Source: Franconibacter pulveris DSM 19144
Lineage (GTDB): Bacteria; Pseudomonadota; Gammaproteobacteria; Enterobacterales; Enterobacteriaceae
Assembly (NCBI GenBank): GCA_000621185.1
Contig: KK211221.1
Span: 810,493-874,492 of the forward strand
DNA: 64,000 nucleotides
Reading direction: 5' to 3'
Below are positions 53,443 to 63,838 of the stretch, piece after piece. Position numbers and translations under genes: made by a program. Below the pieces are notes generated by a model, which worked only from the letters and a program-made list of their open reading frames with translations, had not been told where the DNA came from and did not search any database. Every line of letters begins with the position of its first letter. Position 1 is the first letter of the stretch.

Positions 53443-54924
53443 ATGCCAAACCATGAGCCCGCAGAAGTGAACCCGAATGCCGGATACAGCCCCCGGCTCT
53501 GTAATGACGACCTGGCCCCTACCCGCAACCAGACCTGGTCCTGGTACAATATCTTTTCATTCTGGATGTCGGATGTGCACAGCATGGGCGGCTACGTGGT
53601 CGCCGCCAGCTTCTTCACCCTGGGGCTTGCCAGCTGGCAGGTGCTGCTCTGTCTGTTGGTAGGGATTTGCATCGTGCAACTGTGCGCCAATCTGGTGGCG
53701 AAACCGAGCCAGATGGCGGGCGTGCCTTACGCCGTCATCTGCCGCCAGGCGTTCGGCGTGTTTGGCGCGAATATCCCGGCGGTGATCCGCGGCCTTATCG
53801 CCTTCGCCTGGTACGGCATTCAGACTTACCTTGCCGCTAACGCGTTAATGCTGGTGGCGCTGAAGTTCTGGCCTTCTCTCGCAACCATGACCGAGGGCCA
53901 TTTCCTTGGTCTTTCGCACTTAGGCTGGGTTTGCTTTGGCATTATGTGGGTGCTGCAGGCGATGGTGTTCTGGCACGGGATGAATGCGATTAAGCGCTTT
54001 ATCGACGTCGCCGGGCCGGCGGTTTACGTGGTGATGATGGCGCTGGCGGGCTGGATTTTGTACCAGACCGGCTTTGACGGCATCTCCTTTACGCTTGCCA
54101 GCAAATCGCTTTCTACTGGCGAGCAGACCTGGCAGATGATTACCGCCACGGCGCTGGTCGTCTCCTATTTCTCCGGCCCGCTGCTGAACTTTGGTGATTT
54201 CTCTCGCTATGGAAAAAGCATGAGCGAAATTAAGCGCGGCAACCGCTGGGGCCTGCCGTTTAACTTCCTGCTGTTTTCCATTGTCACCGTGGTGATTGTC
54301 TCGGGTACGCAGTCGTTGTTCGGCCAGATGATAACGGACCCGATCGAGACCGTCAGCCGCGTGGGCAACAGCCTCGCCATGGCGATTGGGCTGCTGACGA
54401 TGATCACCGCCACCATCGGCATTAATATCGTGGCCAACTTTGTCTCGCCGGCGTTTGACTTCTCTAACTGCTCGCCGCAAAAGATTAGCTTTCGCACCGG
54501 CGGGATGATCGCGGCGGTAGGTTCCGTTTTACTGACGCCGTGGAATCTGTTCCAGTCGCCCGAGTTGATTCACTATACGCTGGACGTGCTGGGGGCGTTT
54601 ATCGGCCCGCTGTTCGGCATTCTGCTGGCGGACTTCTACCTGATTAAGCGCGGCAAGGTGTTCGTCGACGACCTCTTCGATGATACGCCGAAAGGCCGCT
54701 ACTGGTACAAGAACGGCTTTAATCCGAAGGCGATTTTCGCGCTCATTCCATCCGTAGCGGTAGGCCTGATCATCAGCTTTATTCCAGGGCTGCATGAGGT
54801 GGCGAACTTTAGCTGGTTTATCGGCGCGGCGCTGGGCGCGGGCTGCTACCGCTGGGTGGCGCGACACGAACGCGCGGCGGACGTCCGCGGCTTCCCGGCG
54901 CAGGTGGCGATGTCGAAGGAATAA
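53443..54924 (+). CDS. NCS1-family permease, probably allantoin
   Basis: A 493-residue nucleobase:cation symporter-1 protein with about 12 spans. Typical opening DDLAPTRNQTWSWYNIFSFWMSDVHSMGGY and LIAFAWYGIQTYLAANALM match the Mhp1/PucI type; the motif NQTWSWYN...MSDVHSMGGY covers the substrate site. I start at MPNHEPAEV (53443), eight bases after AGGAG; the longer frame from 53317 includes the operator and promoter. Divergent from hpxS, it probably imports allantoin (or hydantoin-like ureides). Substrate is by context. Confidence 0.85.
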   Translation: MPNHEPAEVNPNAGYSPRLCNDDLAPTRNQTWSWYNIFSFWMSDVHSMGGYVVAASFFTLGLASWQVLLCLLVGICIVQLCANLVAKPSQMAGVPYAVICRQAFGVFGANIPAVIRGLIAFAWYGIQTYLAANALMLVALKFWPSLATMTEGHFLGLSHLGWVCFGIMWVLQAMVFWHGMNAIKRFIDVAGPAVYVVMMALAGWILYQTGFDGISFTLASKSLSTGEQTWQMITATALVVSYFSGPLLNFGDFSRYGKSMSEIKRGNRWGLPFNFLLFSIVTVVIVSGTQSLFGQMITDPIETVSRVGNSLAMAIGLLTMITATIGINIVANFVSPAFDFSNCSPQKISFRTGGMIAAVGSVLLTPWNLFQSPELIHYTLDVLGAFIGPLFGILLADFYLIKRGKVFVDDLFDDTPKGRYWYKNGFNPKAIFALIPSVAVGLIISFIPGLHEVANFSWFIGAALGAGCYRWVARHERAADVRGFPAQVAMSKE

Positions 54925-54942
54925 CCGAAGGCGGAAAAGACG

Positions 54943-54972
54943 AAAGCCTGAATCATTGCTGATTCAGGCTTT
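54943..54972. terminator. Bidirectional terminator between NCS1 gene and tRNA-Asp
   Basis: AAAGCCTGAATCA / TGATTCAGGCTTT, 13-bp stem with a short TTGC loop; serves both the permease (plus) and the tRNA (minus). Confidence 0.85.
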
Positions 54973-54980
54973 CTGAATAG

Positions 54981-55057
54981 TGGCGGAACGGACGGGACTC
55001 GAACCCGCGACCCCCTGCGTGACAGGCAGGTATTCTAACCGACTGAACTACCGCTCC
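54981..55057 (-). tRNA. aspV: tRNA-Asp(GTC)
   Basis: Minus strand GGAGCGGTAGTTCAGTCGG, anticodon loop CCTGTCACG (anticodon GTC), T-arm GGTTCGAGTCC and encoded CCA: 77 nt. Position next to dnaQ fits E. coli aspV. Identical in sequence to the copy at 63588-63664. Confidence 0.97.
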
Positions 55058-55190
55058 GCATTGTTCCCGTTGGGGAACGAGGCGCATATTACGGATTGCC
55101 CCCAGGGCCGTCAACGCTTTTTCTCACACTTTTAACCGTTTGCTGCAAATTTCGCCCGGCCGTTGAATTTCTCTTCATTATAGCCCGCCA

Positions 55191-55925
55191 TCAGGCGCGC
55201 CACAGGCAGCTGCCGCCCTTTTTCTGCACCAGATCCAGACGCGATTCGTGCGCCATTATCTCTTCATCGCTGGCCCTTATCACCCGTAGCGACGAGGCCT
55301 GACGGACAACGCGCTGAATTGCCGCCTCGCCGCCCTGCTGCTGCTGCCCCTCGCCGTCCATAGAGAATTTCAGCGACGTCTGGCCGCCGGTCATCGCCAG
55401 ATAGACATCCGCCAGGATTTGGGAGTCGAGCAACGCGCCGTGCAGGGTACGCTTGGTGTTGTCGATTTCGTAGCGCGAACAGAGCGCGTCAAGGCTGTTG
55501 CGCTTGCCCGGGAACATGCGGCGCGCCAGCGCCAGGCTGTCGGTAATTTTGCAGAAGGTTTCTGTCTTCGGAATGCCGCGGTTGAGCATGCCGAATTCAT
55601 AATCCATAAAGCCGATATCAAACGAGGCGTTATGGATGATAAGTTCGGCGCCGCGAATATAGTCGAGGAAATCCTCCACCACGTCGCCGAACGTCGGCTT
55701 ATCCATCAGGAACTCGTCGGCGATGCCGTGAACGCCGAAGGCTTCCGGGTCCACCAGCCTGTCGGGTTTCAGGTAGACATGAAAGTTGTTGCCGGTCAGG
55801 CGGCGGTTTATCACTTCGACCGCACCGATCTCAATAATACGGTGCCCTTCATAGTGAGCGCCGATCTGGTTCATACCGGTGGTTTCTGTATCGAGGACAA
55901 TCTGTCTTGTAATAGCTGTGCTCAT
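55191..55925 (-). CDS. dnaQ: DNA polymerase III epsilon subunit (proofreading 3'-5' exonuclease)
   Basis: DEDDh exonuclease of the replicative polymerase core, 244 residues (E. coli 243). Motifs: [13 protein letters not shown] (Asp, Glu), [14 protein letters not shown] (Asp) and [11 protein letters not shown]...[14 protein letters not shown] (His, Asp). A clamp-binding stretch QTSLKF near residue 182 joins the exonuclease to the alpha-binding C-terminus. Divergent from rnhA with only 51 bp between, so promoters overlap, as in E. coli. Confidence 0.97.
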   Translation of the reverse strand: MSTAITRQIVLDTETTGMNQIGAHYEGHRIIEIGAVEVINRRLTGNNFHVYLKPDRLVDPEAFGVHGIADEFLMDKPTFGDVVEDFLDYIRGAELIIHNASFDIGFMDYEFGMLNRGIPKTETFCKITDSLALARRMFPGKRNSLDALCSRYEIDNTKRTLHGALLDSQILADVYLAMTGGQTSLKFSMDGEGQQQQGGEAAIQRVVRQASSLRVIRASDEEIMAHESRLDLVQKKGGSCLWRA

Positions 55926-55976
55926 AGCGCTCGTTGTGTCAGACTTGGGCTTTTAATCACAGGAAGTCTACCAGAG

Positions 55977-56453
55977 ATGCGTAAAGAGGTAGAAATTTTC
56001 ACCGATGGATCCTGCCTTGGCAATCCGGGGCCCGGCGGTTACGGCGCGATTTTGCGCTATAAGCAGCACGAGAAAACGTTCAGCGCGGGTTATCGTCTTA
56101 CCACTAACAACCGCATGGAGCTGATGGCCGCTATCGTGGCGCTGGAAGCGCTGCGCGAGCACTGCATTATCACCCTCAGCACCGACAGCCAGTACGTCCG
56201 CCAGGGGATAACCCAGTGGATCCACAACTGGAAAAAGCGCGGCTGGAAAACGGCGGAAAAGAAACCGGTTAAAAACGTCGATCTCTGGCAGCGGCTGGAT
56301 GCGGCGCTTAGCCAGCATGAGATTAAATGGGAGTGGGTGAAAGGCCACGCGGGCCACCCGGAAAACGAGCGCTGCGATGAGCTCGCACGCCAGGCGGCTA
56401 ATAACCCGACGCTTGAAGATGTGGGTTATCTGCCCGAAGCGCCCGCGCTTTAA
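55977..56453 (+). CDS. rnhA: Ribonuclease HI
   Basis: Degrades RNA in RNA-DNA hybrids. The 158-residue protein has the DEDD catalytic set: [20 protein letters not shown] (Asp10), [20 protein letters not shown] (Glu48), [16 protein letters not shown] (Asp70) and [15 protein letters not shown] (Asp near 134); the basic helix [18 protein letters not shown] is the substrate-binding protrusion. Start is the ATG at 55977. It ends with a 4-bp overlap with convergent yafS. Confidence 0.97.
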   Translation: MRKEVEIFTDGSCLGNPGPGGYGAILRYKQHEKTFSAGYRLTTNNRMELMAAIVALEALREHCIITLSTDSQYVRQGITQWIHNWKKRGWKTAEKKPVKNVDLWQRLDAALSQHEIKWEWVKGHAGHPENERCDELARQAANNPTLEDVGYLPEAPAL

Positions 56454-57166
56454 GGTTTACGGTATTGCCTTGTCGCCCCGACGGCGGGGCGCAGCTGCGC
56501 TTTGGCTTTGCGCGCTTTCATTGGGTTGAGCGTAAGGGGAATGGTTCGCTTACGGGCCACGATAAGCTGCATACAGCCCAACGCCGGCAGGTGCGTGCTC
56601 AGCAATCTGCCGCCCTGCCGGTGCCAGGGCAGCACCTGAAAATTCCCGTGATGCATCACTTCAAAATTTAATAAGGTGAGCCAGTCCAGCTGGCGCATCA
56701 TGGTGAACATGCGGCTGTTATAGGGCATTTTGCGGCGCAGGAAAGGCACCATTTTCCCGGCACCGAGGAGGCTTAACGGACTGAAGCTGCTGAGGATCAT
56801 CCAGCCGTCGTCAATCAATACGCGATCGACTTCCCGCAGCAGGCGGTGCGGATCCGGGCACCAGGGCAGCGTATGCGCCAGCAGACAGGCATCTACCGAC
56901 TTTTCGGCAAAGGGTAAATGAAGCGGGTCAGCTTTTACCTGCAGCGTTTCCCCTTGCGGGGCAATGTTAACCTGATGTGAAATGGCGCAGGCTTCCGTGC
57001 TGACCTCCGCGCTCAGGTTGCCTATCTTAAGCAGATGAAAACCATACATCTTCCCAAGCCATGGCGTAAGCTGCTGCTCCAGCGCCGCGCGGTAAAAGTC
57101 GCCCCAGGGCAACTGGCTCCAGTGAGCGGGCGCGGTGAAGGCCGCAGGGGTCCTTGCAGGTTTCAT
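56450..57166 (-). CDS. yafS: SAM-dependent methyltransferase-like protein YafS
   Basis: A 238-residue methyltransferase-fold protein as in E. coli Yaf[61 protein letters not shown] and [19 protein letters not shown]. The glycine-rich SAM loop is poor (LKIGNLS), so activity is uncertain. The start at 57166 ([20 protein letters not shown]) has the ribosome-site GGAAGGTTG upstream. Convergent with rnhA and divergent from gloB. Function unknown. Confidence 0.88.
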   Translation of the reverse strand: MKPARTPAAFTAPAHWSQLPWGDFYRAALEQQLTPWLGKMYGFHLLKIGNLSAEVSTEACAISHQVNIAPQGETLQVKADPLHLPFAEKSVDACLLAHTLPWCPDPHRLLREVDRVLIDDGWMILSSFSPLSLLGAGKMVPFLRRKMPYNSRMFTMMRQLDWLTLLNFEVMHHGNFQVLPWHRQGGRLLSTHLPALGCMQLIVARKRTIPLTLNPMKARKAKAQLRPAVGATRQYRKP

Positions 57167-57199
57167 CACAACCTTCCGTAACGTAATGTGAGGTGATTT

Positions 57200-57955
57200 A
57201 TGAATCTTAACAGTATTCCTGCTTTTCAGGACAACTACATATGGGTGCTGAGCGATGAACAAGGAAAGTGCCTGATTGTCGATCCAGGCGAAGCCGCACC
57301 GGTTCTGAAAGCGATAGAGGAAAACGCGTGGCAGCCGGTCGCCATTCTGCTGACGCATCATCACGATGACCATACAGGCGGCGTTAAAGCGCTGCTGGCG
57401 CGTTATCCTGACCTCATTGTGTATGGGCCGCAGGAGACGGCGGGCAAAGGAACCACGAAGGTAGTCCATGAAGGCGATGCGGTTGTCATACTGGGGCATG
57501 AATTCAGCGTTATTGCCACGCCCGGTCACACTTTAGGACATCTCTCTTATTTCAGTTTTCCTTATCTTTTTTGCGGCGACACGATGTTTTCCGCAGGCTG
57601 CGGACGTCTCTTCGAAGGCACGCCAGCGCAGATGTACCAATCATTCCAAAAATTAAATCAGCTGCCGGAAGAAACCCTGATTTGCTGCGCGCATGAATAT
57701 ACGTTAAGCAATTTAACGTTTTCAGTGGCTATCCTGCCTGAGGATATGCACTTAACCCAATATTATCGAGAAGTTAAAGAGTTACGTGCAAAAAACCAAA
57801 AAACACTCCCCTCAAATCTGAAAAAAGAACGGCAAATCAACTTATTTCTTCGCGTGAATGATATTGATTTAATTAATAAAATAAACACAGAAACAACTTT
57901 GCAACACCCTGAAGAGCGATTCGCCTGGTTACGGGCAAAGAAAGATAGTTTCTAA
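57200..57955 (+). CDS. gloB: Hydroxyacylglutathione hydrolase (glyoxalase II)
   Basis: Hydrolyses S-lactoylglutathione in methylglyoxal detoxification. The 251-residue metallo-beta-lactamase-fold enzyme starts [20 protein letters not shown] and carries the metal motif [11 protein letters not shown], later [11 protein letters not shown] (His), [19 protein letters not shown] (bridging Asp) and [11 protein letters not shown] (His). E. coli length 251. The last third is AT-richer than its neighbours ([20 protein letters not shown]). Divergent from yafS. Confidence 0.96.
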   Translation: MNLNSIPAFQDNYIWVLSDEQGKCLIVDPGEAAPVLKAIEENAWQPVAILLTHHHDDHTGGVKALLARYPDLIVYGPQETAGKGTTKVVHEGDAVVILGHEFSVIATPGHTLGHLSYFSFPYLFCGDTMFSAGCGRLFEGTPAQMYQSFQKLNQLPEETLICCAHEYTLSNLTFSVAILPEDMHLTQYYREVKELRAKNQKTLPSNLKKERQINLFLRVNDIDLINKINTETTLQHPEERFAWLRAKKDSF

Positions 57956-58026
57956 AAATTTCTGCTTGTGATCTGCGGTCTTCAAAGTTATCATCGCTCG
58001 TCTTTTAAGCAACTATTGACACACAC

Positions 58027-59397
58027 ATGAAGGCAAAAGCGATATTACTCGCCTCTGTCCTGCTTGTGGGGTGCCAGGCAACCAAGCAAGACGCCGGCGT
58101 TCAACAGCATGCACAGAGCCTTTCTGCGGCTGGTCAAGGGGAAGCAGGAAAGTTTGCTGGTCAGACTGCGCGATGGATGGACGATGGAACCTTCCTCGCG
58201 CAAGATCAGGACCTGTGGTCTTTCATTGGCGACGAGCTAAAGATGGGGATACCGGAAAATGACCGGATCCGCGATCAAAAACAGAAGTATTTGAGAAACA
58301 AGAGCTATCTCCACGATGTAACTTTACGGGCAGAGCCGTATATGTACTGGATAGCCGGGCAGGTTAAGAAACGTAACATGCCGATGGAGCTGGTACTCCT
58401 ACCCATAGTGGAGAGCGCTTTTGACCCCCACGCCACATCGGCTGCGAATGCCGCTGGCATCTGGCAGATTGTGCCGAGCACGGGGCGTAATTATGGTTTA
58501 AAACAGACCCGCAATTATGATGCGCGTCGCGACGTGGTGGCCTCAACAACCGCCGCGCTCAATATGATGCAGCGTCTTAACCGCATGTTTGACGGCGACT
58601 GGTTACTGACCGTGGCGGCCTATAACAGCGGCGAAGGTCGTGTATTGAAGGCAATGAAAGCGAATAAAGCACGAGGAAAATCCACGGATTTTTGGTCGCT
58701 TTCACTGCCACAGGAAACCAAAATCTACGTGCCTAAGATGCTGGCTTTGAGTGATATTCTCAAAAACAGCAAGCGTTACGGGGTACGTTTGCCTACGTCC
58801 GACGAAAGTCGTGCGCTGGCGCGCGTGAAGGTCAATAACCCGGTTGATATGGATCAGCTGGCGGAAATGGCCGGCATGCCTGTCAGCAAGCTGAAAACGT
58901 TCAATGCGGGCGTGAAAGGCGATACGCTGGGCAAAAGCGGGCCGAAATACGTCATGGTGCCGCAAAAGCATGCTGAGCAGCTGAGAAGCTCGCTGGCGGC
59001 CGGGGAAATCGAAGCTATCCAGCCGCAGATGCTGGCGGATGCGAGCCCGGTTGAAAGCCGCACTTATAAAGTGCGCTCCGGCGATACGCTTTCCACTATC
59101 GCGGCGCGAATGAACGTTTCGACGAAGGATCTGCAACGCTGGAATAACCTGCGCGGCGCGAACCTGAAAATCGGCCAGACGTTAACAGTAGGCAGCGCCA
59201 GCGGCGCGACAAGCCTCGCCAGCAACAGCGACAGCATTACCTATCGCGTGCGTAAAGGCGACTCTCTGTCGAGCATTGCGAAACGCCACGGCGTAAACAT
59301 CAAGGATGTAATGCGCTGGAATAGCGATGCGGATAAATTGCGGCCTGGCGACCAGCTCACGCTCTTCGTGAACGATAGCGCGACGCCGGACTCCTGA
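58027..59397 (+). CDS. mltD: Membrane-bound lytic transglycosylase D
   Basis: Outer-membrane lipoprotein that cleaves peptidoglycan glycan strands. 456 residues: lipobox LLVGC (Cys16), SLT domain with catalytic Glu129 in LLPIVESAFDPHATSAANAA and GIWQIVPSTGRNYGLKQT, and two C-terminal LysM domains (YKVRSGDTLSTIAARMNVST; YRVRKGDSLSSIAKRHGVNI). E. coli MltD has 452 residues and the same layout. It follows gloB by 71 bp and ends at a strong terminator. Confidence 0.96.
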   Translation: MKAKAILLASVLLVGCQATKQDAGVQQHAQSLSAAGQGEAGKFAGQTARWMDDGTFLAQDQDLWSFIGDELKMGIPENDRIRDQKQKYLRNKSYLHDVTLRAEPYMYWIAGQVKKRNMPMELVLLPIVESAFDPHATSAANAAGIWQIVPSTGRNYGLKQTRNYDARRDVVASTTAALNMMQRLNRMFDGDWLLTVAAYNSGEGRVLKAMKANKARGKSTDFWSLSLPQETKIYVPKMLALSDILKNSKRYGVRLPTSDESRALARVKVNNPVDMDQLAEMAGMPVSKLKTFNAGVKGDTLGKSGPKYVMVPQKHAEQLRSSLAAGEIEAIQPQMLADASPVESRTYKVRSGDTLSTIAARMNVSTKDLQRWNNLRGANLKIGQTLTVGSASGATSLASNSDSITYRVRKGDSLSSIAKRHGVNIKDVMRWNSDADKLRPGDQLTLFVNDSATPDS

Positions 59398-59421
59398 TCG
59401 TAACGCGAAAATGCTAAAAAT

Positions 59422-59448
59422 GGCACCGATTCCCCCGGTGCCTTTTTT
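59422..59448 (+). terminator. Intrinsic terminator of mltD
   Basis: GGCACCG / CGGTGCC stem followed by TTTTTT. Confidence 0.93.
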
Positions 59449-59497
59449 ATTGCGCCGCTTTCAGACTAAGCGGGCGACCAGACGCGTTTATGCCACC

Positions 59498-60301
59498 CTA
59501 TTTCTTCTCAGGCTTGCCCGGGCTGAATTCGACCAGCAATGGGTTATGGTCGGAAGCGCGGGTAACCAGCACGGAAGCTTCATGCACGGCTAATCCCCGG
59601 TAAAAGACAAAATCGAGCGGACGGCCAAAAGCGCGACGACGCTGGTCGTCAGTAAAGCGAACCTCACGCAGCGCCATCTCGCGGGCGAAGCGATATAACG
59701 CGTTTTTACGCGGCCGGCTCCAGGCGTTGAAATCCCCTGCCATAATGACCGGACCATTGTGATGCGCCAGCTGATCGCCAATCGGTCCTAACTGTTTACT
59801 GTAAACATCCACCCCAAGGCTGAAGTTTACCGCGTGCACATTCACCACCATCAGCATGCGGCTATCCGGCAAAGGATAGACCGTCACCAGCGCCGATTTC
59901 GCCAGTCGCAGGATGGGCTCCCGCTCACGCAATGGGCAGCAATAAACCGGGTGAGCCGCAGCCAGCGTCATTACGCCGGAGGGGTGTTGCGGCAGCACGA
60001 AAGCAGGCACCTGGTCGGCAGCCAGATAATTTTTTGTGGCGAAAGAGACCAGTTCAGGCGTGGTCTGCGCCTCCTGAAGCAAAACCAGATGAGCATCTTT
60101 ACCAAAGGTCTGTAATACGGATAACCATTCGGCACGCTGCTGTTTGAAGATGTTCCATACCAGCACACGCAGCACATCATGTCCGGGCAACGGTTCCCCC
60201 GCCGGCAGCGCCTGGCCAATGCCCGAGAAGGAGCCTGGCGGTAAGATTCGCTCTGCTGGCTGGCCGGCAATGTAGCGCATGGCATAGGTTGTTTTTCGCA
60301 C
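59498..60301 (-). CDS. yafD: Endonuclease/exonuclease/phosphatase-family protein YafD
   Basis: A 267-residue EEP-fold protein nearly identical to E. coli YafD (266): [60 protein letters not shown] (metal Glu), [20 protein letters not shown] (Asp, Asn) and [19 protein letters not shown] (Asp-His). Substrate is unknown; a metal-dependent phosphodiesterase is expected. It is convergent with mltD, as in E. coli. Confidence 0.93.
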   Translation of the reverse strand: MRKTTYAMRYIAGQPAERILPPGSFSGIGQALPAGEPLPGHDVLRVLVWNIFKQQRAEWLSVLQTFGKDAHLVLLQEAQTTPELVSFATKNYLAADQVPAFVLPQHPSGVMTLAAAHPVYCCPLREREPILRLAKSALVTVYPLPDSRMLMVVNVHAVNFSLGVDVYSKQLGPIGDQLAHHNGPVIMAGDFNAWSRPRKNALYRFAREMALREVRFTDDQRRRAFGRPLDFVFYRGLAVHEASVLVTRASDHNPLLVEFSPGKPEKK

Positions 60302-60427
60302 GTTTCGCTGAATGCCTCCGTTGAGATAGCCGTCACAATGACGTGACGGCTTATCAGTTATAGGGATTTTAGCTCACAGTTTCAACGCCAGGCAGTGAGG
60401 AAATGTACGAACTGTCTTTAGCTAAAG

Positions 60428-61603
60428 TTAACCCAGCGCCAGACGCGGCTTGCTATCGAGACGGCCGCTCAGGCTCACCAGCACCAGGGCGATGGCCACA
60501 ATTACCGCGCCGATCCACGGCGTCTGGGCAAGCCCGATATGCGCTACCGTCTGGCCGCCTATGACCGATCCCATCGCTATCCCTACGTTAAACGCCGCGA
60601 TATTCAACCCGGAAGCGACATCGACAGCATCCGGCGCATACTGCTCCGCCTTTTGCACGACATAAACCTGTAAACCCGGCACGTTGCCAAACGCAAAGAT
60701 GCCCATTACCAGCACGGTCGCCAGCGCCGCATACTGTATGGAAGCGGTGAACTGGAAGACAAGCAGCAACAACGCCAGCGCGGCAAAAATAAACTTAAGC
60801 GCAGGCACTGCGCCATGGCGATCGGCCAGTTTACCTCCCCAGATATTACCGACAGCAACAGAAACGCCATACCCGAGCAGGATCCAGCTCACTGCCGCAG
60901 GGCTAAAACCCGCCAGACTCTGCATCATCGGCGCAAGGAAGGTGAACGCAGTAAATACGCCGCCGTAGCCCAGCGCAGTTATCGCGTAGATCATCAACAG
61001 GCGGGGATGCGTCAGCACGTTAAGCTGTGCCTTAAGGCCCGCAACGGCGCGACCAGGAATGTCCTTCGGCACCAGAATCAGGCTGCTGATTAGCGAAATC
61101 ACTCCAAGCGCCGAGACCGCAAGAAACGTTTCACGCCAGCCAAAGTGCTGCCCGATGAAAGTCCCCAGCGGCACGCCGGTGACCAGCGCGACGGTCAGGC
61201 CGCCAAACATAATGGCAATGGCGGAAGCCGCTTTCTCTTTTGACACCAGACTTGTGGCAATAGTGGAACCAATTGAAAAGAAAACGCCGTGCGCAAGGCC
61301 TGTTAGCACTCGCGCCACAACCAGCGTTTCATAACCCGGCGCCAGCCAGGCGAGCACGTTGCCGGCGGTAAAAAGCGCCATCAGCCCGACCAGCAGCTGT
61401 TTACGCGGCACTTTTCCCGTCAGCGCGGTCAATACCGGCGCGCCAACCGCCACGCCCAGAGCATAAAGCGAAACCAACAGTCCCGCAGAAGGCAGCGAGA
61501 CGCCAAGCTGTTCAGCGATAGTGGGCACAAGGCCAACGATAACAAATTCGGTCGTGCCTATTGCAAAGGCACTGATGGTCAGAGCGAGCAATGCCAGAGG
61601 CAT
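60428..61603 (-). CDS. MFS exporter (DHA1, AraJ/YdhP-like)
   Basis: A 391-residue 12-span transporter: FAIGTTEFVIVGLVPTIAEQ at span 1, TALTGKVPRKQLLVGLMALF (motif A variant) and ARVLTGLAHGVFFSIGSTIA (motif B-like), GGLTVALVTGVPLGTFIGQH (motif C). These fit the AraJ/YdhP/Cml-like arabinose or drug-efflux group. It is divergent from the LysR gene at 61710 (106 bp gap). E. coli has no such gene here between yafD and yafC. Substrate unknown. Confidence 0.82.
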   Translation of the reverse strand: MPLALLALTISAFAIGTTEFVIVGLVPTIAEQLGVSLPSAGLLVSLYALGVAVGAPVLTALTGKVPRKQLLVGLMALFTAGNVLAWLAPGYETLVVARVLTGLAHGVFFSIGSTIATSLVSKEKAASAIAIMFGGLTVALVTGVPLGTFIGQHFGWRETFLAVSALGVISLISSLILVPKDIPGRAVAGLKAQLNVLTHPRLLMIYAITALGYGGVFTAFTFLAPMMQSLAGFSPAAVSWILLGYGVSVAVGNIWGGKLADRHGAVPALKFIFAALALLLLVFQFTASIQYAALATVLVMGIFAFGNVPGLQVYVVQKAEQYAPDAVDVASGLNIAAFNVGIAMGSVIGGQTVAHIGLAQTPWIGAVIVAIALVLVSLSGRLDSKPRLALG

Positions 61604-61709
61604 AATTTATCTCCATAAGCAGTGGTTCAGTGTTGGCGTGCAGTATGGAGAAATGCTTAAATAACAAAAATATTCAAAATCACAATAAAATTTTGCCGGA
61701 GAAGCAACA

Positions 61710-62612
61710 ATGAAGGCAACGTCTGAAGAGCTGGCTATTTTTGTCGCGGTGGTGGAAAGCGGCAGTTTTAGCCGGGCGGCAGAACAGCTACGGCTCGCGA
61801 ACTCGGCGGTAAGTCGATCGGTTAAGAAGCTGGAGATGAAGCTTGGCGTGAGCCTGCTGAACCGCACGACGCGTCAGCTTAGTCTCACCGAAGAAGGCGA
61901 ACGCTATTTCCGTCGCGTTCAACAAATTTTGCAGGAGATGGCAGCCGCCGAGAATGAGCTAATGGAAACCCGCCATACGCCGCGCGGTTTACTGCGGATT
62001 GATGCCGCTACGCCTGTAGTCCTGCATTTTTTAATGCCGCTAATCAAACCTTTTCGTGAACGCTATCCGGAGGTCACGCTCTCGCTGGTCTCCTCTGAAA
62101 CCTTTATCAATCTCATTGAGCGTAAAGTGGATGTGGCTATTCGCGCCGGTAATCTGACAGACTCCAGCCTGCGGGCTCGCCCTCTGTTCAGCAGTTACCG
62201 TAAGCTCGTCGCCTCGCCTGACTATCTGGATCGTTATGGCGTGCCGCAAACCGTCGAAGATCTCGACGATCATGTTTGCCTTGGCTTTACCGAACCCGTG
62301 TCGCTGAATACCTGGCCGGTGGCGCGGCAGGATGGTCAGCTGCATGATATTCAGGTGGGATTATCTTCCAACAGCGGGGAGACAATTAAGCAACTGTGTC
62401 TGACAGGCAATGGGATTGCCTGTCTGTCGGACTATATGATTGATAAAGAAATAGCGAGTGGAGAGGTCGTGGAATTGCTCGCTGAGCATCGCTTACCCGT
62501 AGAAATGCCGTTCAGCGCAGTTTATTACAGCGACCGTGCCGTTAGTACACGCATCCGGGCATTCATCGATTTTCTGAGCGAACATGTGAAACAGCCCCGT
62601 GAAGGGCTGTAA
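61710..62612 (+). CDS. yafC: LysR-family regulator YafC
   Basis: A 300-residue LysR protein: helix-turn-helix [40 protein letters not shown], followed by [20 protein letters not shown] and [40 protein letters not shown]. The sequence and position next to dkgB agree with E. coli YafC. GGAGAAGCAACA precedes the ATG. Divergent from an MFS exporter, which it may regulate. Its end is 13 bp from convergent dkgB. Confidence 0.87.
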   Translation: MKATSEELAIFVAVVESGSFSRAAEQLRLANSAVSRSVKKLEMKLGVSLLNRTTRQLSLTEEGERYFRRVQQILQEMAAAENELMETRHTPRGLLRIDAATPVVLHFLMPLIKPFRERYPEVTLSLVSSETFINLIERKVDVAIRAGNLTDSSLRARPLFSSYRKLVASPDYLDRYGVPQTVEDLDDHVCLGFTEPVSLNTWPVARQDGQLHDIQVGLSSNSGETIKQLCLTGNGIACLSDYMIDKEIASGEVVELLAEHRLPVEMPFSAVYYSDRAVSTRIRAFIDFLSEHVKQPREGL

Positions 62613-62625
62613 ATAGAGCAGACGC

Positions 62626-63429
62626 TTAGTCCCACTGGGGCGCTAAACCTTCCGGGCTTACCAGACGCTCGTTACGATCGAGCGCGGCAATGGCGTTCAT
62701 ATCTTCCTCATCAAGCGTTAGCTGTTGCGCCTGCAGGTTACTCTGCAGGTTTGCTCGCTTCGTTGAAGACGGAATGACGGCATACCCCAGCGCCAGTGCC
62801 CAGGCCAGAATCACCTGCGCAGGCGTAGCATGATGCTTTGCCGCAATACGGGCAATGGCTTCGTCTTCCAGCGCCTTGCCGTACGCCAGCGTCATATACG
62901 ATGTAACAGGGATACCATGTGCTTTAGCCCACGCCGCGACCTTTTTATTTTGCAGATAAGGCGAAAGCTCAATCTGATTAGTCGCAATCTGTTCAGCACC
63001 GACAGCAGCAATGGCCCGTTCCATTAGCGGAATGGTGAAATTAGAGATACCGATTTCACGCGTCAGCCCTTCTTTCTTTGCTTCAAGCAGCGCTTGCATA
63101 AATTCTTCAACCGCCACGGCATCACCAGGCGATGGCCAGTGAATCAGCGTCAGATCGACATAATCAGTGCGGAGTTTTTGCAGACTCGCTTTCAGGCTGG
63201 GAATGAGCTTTTCCTTGCTCAGATTTTCGGTCCAGATTTTTGTCGTGATGTAGAGATCGCGACGTGCAACGCCGCTCTCTTCGAGAGCCTGACCAATAGC
63301 TGCTTCATTGTCATAAATTTGTGCGGTATCGATAGCGCGATAACCCAGCTCAAGAGCGGTTTTAACGGACGCGATGACGACGTCATCTTTGAGACGGAAG
63401 GTACCAAGACCAAATGCAGGAACTGTCAT
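62626..63429 (-). CDS. dkgB: 2,5-diketo-D-gluconate reductase B / methylglyoxal reductase
   Basis: A 267-residue NADPH-dependent aldo-keto reductase, the E. coli DkgB (YafB) counterpart with equal length. AKR motifs: [34 protein letters not shown] (catalytic Asp, Tyr), [13 protein letters not shown] (Lys), [11 protein letters not shown] (His), and [12 protein letters not shown] (NADPH 2'-phosphate). It reduces 2,5-diketogluconate and methylglyoxal. Start at 63429, with a GAGG-like site. It lies between yafC and aspU of the rrn operon. Confidence 0.96.
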   Translation of the reverse strand: MTVPAFGLGTFRLKDDVVIASVKTALELGYRAIDTAQIYDNEAAIGQALEESGVARRDLYITTKIWTENLSKEKLIPSLKASLQKLRTDYVDLTLIHWPSPGDAVAVEEFMQALLEAKKEGLTREIGISNFTIPLMERAIAAVGAEQIATNQIELSPYLQNKKVAAWAKAHGIPVTSYMTLAYGKALEDEAIARIAAKHHATPAQVILAWALALGYAVIPSSTKRANLQSNLQAQQLTLDEEDMNAIAALDRNERLVSPEGLAPQWD

Positions 63430-63547
63430 AAATCCTCTTTAACTCATTTTCGTTGAGAAAGAAGATTATCGAGGGTCAGCTGCAGAAGAAAAAGATCGCT
63501 AGTGACAGAGGATTATTGCTGTTAAAGCAATAATGGGGCTGCAGAAA

Positions 63548-63578
63548 CAAAAAAGCCCTGAGCTAATGCTCAGGGCTT
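63548..63578 (-). terminator. rrn operon terminator after tRNA-Asp
   Basis: AAGCCCTGAGC-ATTA-GCTCAGGGCTT on the minus strand followed by TTTTTTG; it ends the 23S-5S-tRNA-Asp transcript. Confidence 0.93.
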
Positions 63579-63587
63579 CATAATAAG

Positions 63588-63664
63588 TGGCGGAACGGAC
63601 GGGACTCGAACCCGCGACCCCCTGCGTGACAGGCAGGTATTCTAACCGACTGAACTACCGCTCC
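63588..63664 (-). tRNA. aspU: tRNA-Asp(GTC) at the end of the rrn operon
   Basis: Same 77-nt tRNA-Asp as 54981-55057, with encoded CCA. It follows 5S rRNA in the leftward direction, as aspU does in E. coli rrnH beside dkgB. Confidence 0.97.
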
Positions 63665-63718
63665 ACCGAATTTTTCTACAACCACCGGTTTGTTGCCCCG
63701 GTTTTACTGCTTAATTAG

Positions 63719-63838
63719 ATGCCTGGCAGTTCCCTACTCTCGCATGGGGAGGCCCCACACTACCATCGGCGCTACGGCGTTTCACTTCTGAGTTCGGCAT
63801 GGGGTCAGGTGGGACCACCGCGCTACGGCCGCCAGGCA
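63719..63838 (-). rRNA. rrfH: 5S ribosomal RNA
   Basis: 120 nt on the minus strand starting TGCCTGGCGGCCGTAGCGCG and ending CTGCCAGGCAT, essentially the enterobacterial 5S sequence. Confidence 0.97.
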
